From Alcanivorax sp. S6407 (GTDB lineage: Bacteria > Pseudomonadota > Gammaproteobacteria > Pseudomonadales > Alcanivoracaceae), in contig NZ_JALKBH010000002.1 in the NCBI RefSeq assembly GCF_023016115.1, positions 706,624 through 770,623 of the forward strand: a stretch of 64,000 nucleotides of DNA, given 5' to 3'. Position numbers and translations under genes: made by a program. Positions 63,417-64,000 of the stretch are shown here, piece after piece. The notes under the pieces are model-generated. The model saw only the letters and a list, made by a program, of their open reading frames with translations. It searched no databases and was not told where the DNA came from. The first letter of the stretch is position 1, and every line of letters starts with the position of its first letter.

Positions 63417-64000
63417 TCAACCCGCCCCGGTGGCCGGCGGCTCCAGCATACCGACAATCATCTCGGTAAGTGTGGCAATCAGTTCGTCTTCGCTAATGGT
63501 CGGCACATCCTGAACCAGGTAATGCACCGAGGTGAAGAGTGTGGAGTGTACCAGCACATAAAGTTTGGCCTGCAGGTTCTCCACCGGATAATTCTGGTAG
63601 TTCTTCAAGAAATACGGCTGCGCCATCACCTGGAAAAATTGACTCAACGGCTCCAGCAAGCGATCGAATGGCAACCTTTGCCAGTTGCGTGCCAGCTCAT
63701 ACATCAGCGGATTGGTGCGAATCGACTGCATGCCATAGCGAATCGCAAGCTCCACCAGCTGGCGCAGTGGCAAGGTATTCATGTTCAGCTTGACCGACTG
63801 CTGGTGAAAGTCCCGCGTCACCCTTTTGCTGAGCGATTCCAGCAACGCTTCCACCAGCTCGTCCTTGTCGGAAAAGTACTGGTAAAGCGAACCGATGCTA
63901 ACGCCCGCGGCATCGGCCACATGATTGGTGGTCATATTGTCCAGCCCCCGCTCGGCCAGCACCTCGCCCACGGCGTCGATAATGCGGGCCACCATTTCCC
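63417..64000 (-). CDS. TetR-family regulator (partial at window edge)
   Basis: At least 192 residues; the frame remains open to the right edge, and a TetR start usually lies 10-20 residues before the visible ARIIDAVGEVLAERGLDN, so the N-terminus is cut. HTH: MTTNHVADAAGVSIGSLYQY then FSDKDELVEAL. C-terminal ligand domain of the TetR_C type. Ligand unknown. Confidence 0.88.
   Translation of the reverse strand, partial: EMVARIIDAVGEVLAERGLDNMTTNHVADAAGVSIGSLYQYFSDKDELVEALLESLSKRVTRDFHQQSVKLNMNTLPLRQLVELAIRYGMQSIRTNPLMYELARNWQRLPFDRLLEPLSQFFQVMAQPYFLKNYQNYPVENLQAKLYVLVHSTLFTSVHYLVQDVPTISEDELIATLTEMIVGMLEPPATGAG

Overview
The window reads as a chromosomal segment of a GC-rich gammaproteobacterium close to Alcanivorax (family-level inference from gene content and protein similarity as I recognise it; no search was run). 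Supporting this are the rpsU-yqeY-dnaG-rpoD macromolecular synthesis block followed by a CAU tRNA, lptD-surA-pdxA-rsmA-apaG-apaH with divergent amgK-murU, prkA-yeaH-spoVR, a cyoABCD quinol oxidase followed by SURF1 and a RegB/RegA-type redox system, and a Vfr-like CRP. Most genes are core housekeeping genes.

Layout: 1-4.6 kb, a partial AAA ATPase, coq7, speD, an OsmC-family gene, crp/vfr and a small chorismate mutase. 4.7-8.7 kb, trpE-trpG-trpD-trpC on the minus strand. 9-12.6 kb, MOSC, DUF1415 and DUF3301 genes, a histidine-box hydroxylase and an AraC regulator. 13-19.9 kb, regA-regB-SURF1-cyoDCBA (transcribed from cyoA leftwards). 20-24.7 kb, an MFS transporter, an Old Yellow Enzyme with a divergent HxlR regulator and a clear operator, and an HD hydrolase. 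24.8-26.6 kb, a lower-GC patch with a DUF4375 gene, an Imm26-like gene and a lipoprotein; its first two genes lie between direct repeats. 26.8-36.8 kb, NlpC/P60, rpe, murU-amgK and the lptD-to-apaH run. 37-42 kb, prkA-yeaH-spoVR. 42-50 kb, EamA transporter, cca, folM, two DUF4124 proteins, folK-folB, plsY, tsaD. 50-55.3 kb, rpsU to tRNA. 55.4-64 kb, a PlpD-like patatin/barrel protein with a DUF4105 partner, a cupin/epimerase/SDR cluster with a divergent AraC regulator, a 56-residue L7/L12-like protein, DUF808 and a partial TetR regulator.

The most striking content is between the genes. Many intergenic gaps are built on one nested, symmetrical plan: an outer short tandem array with a 7-bp period, a terminator-type hairpin (often the same GGCCGCGCCC hairpin), a REP-like half (GTAGGAGC...), an inner 7-bp-period array, a spacer, and then the same parts inverted in reverse order. 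At least five unrelated 7-bp words are used (GTTAACT, CGAGTTT, GTAGCTT, GCAACAC, GACGCCG types). Both halves of a locus use the same word, and orientation is constant (the left array is always the inverse of the right array). Arrays abut or contain stop codons of neighbouring genes, and one lies inside the surA reading frame. This system of paired heptamer arrays is the best candidate here for something poorly described.
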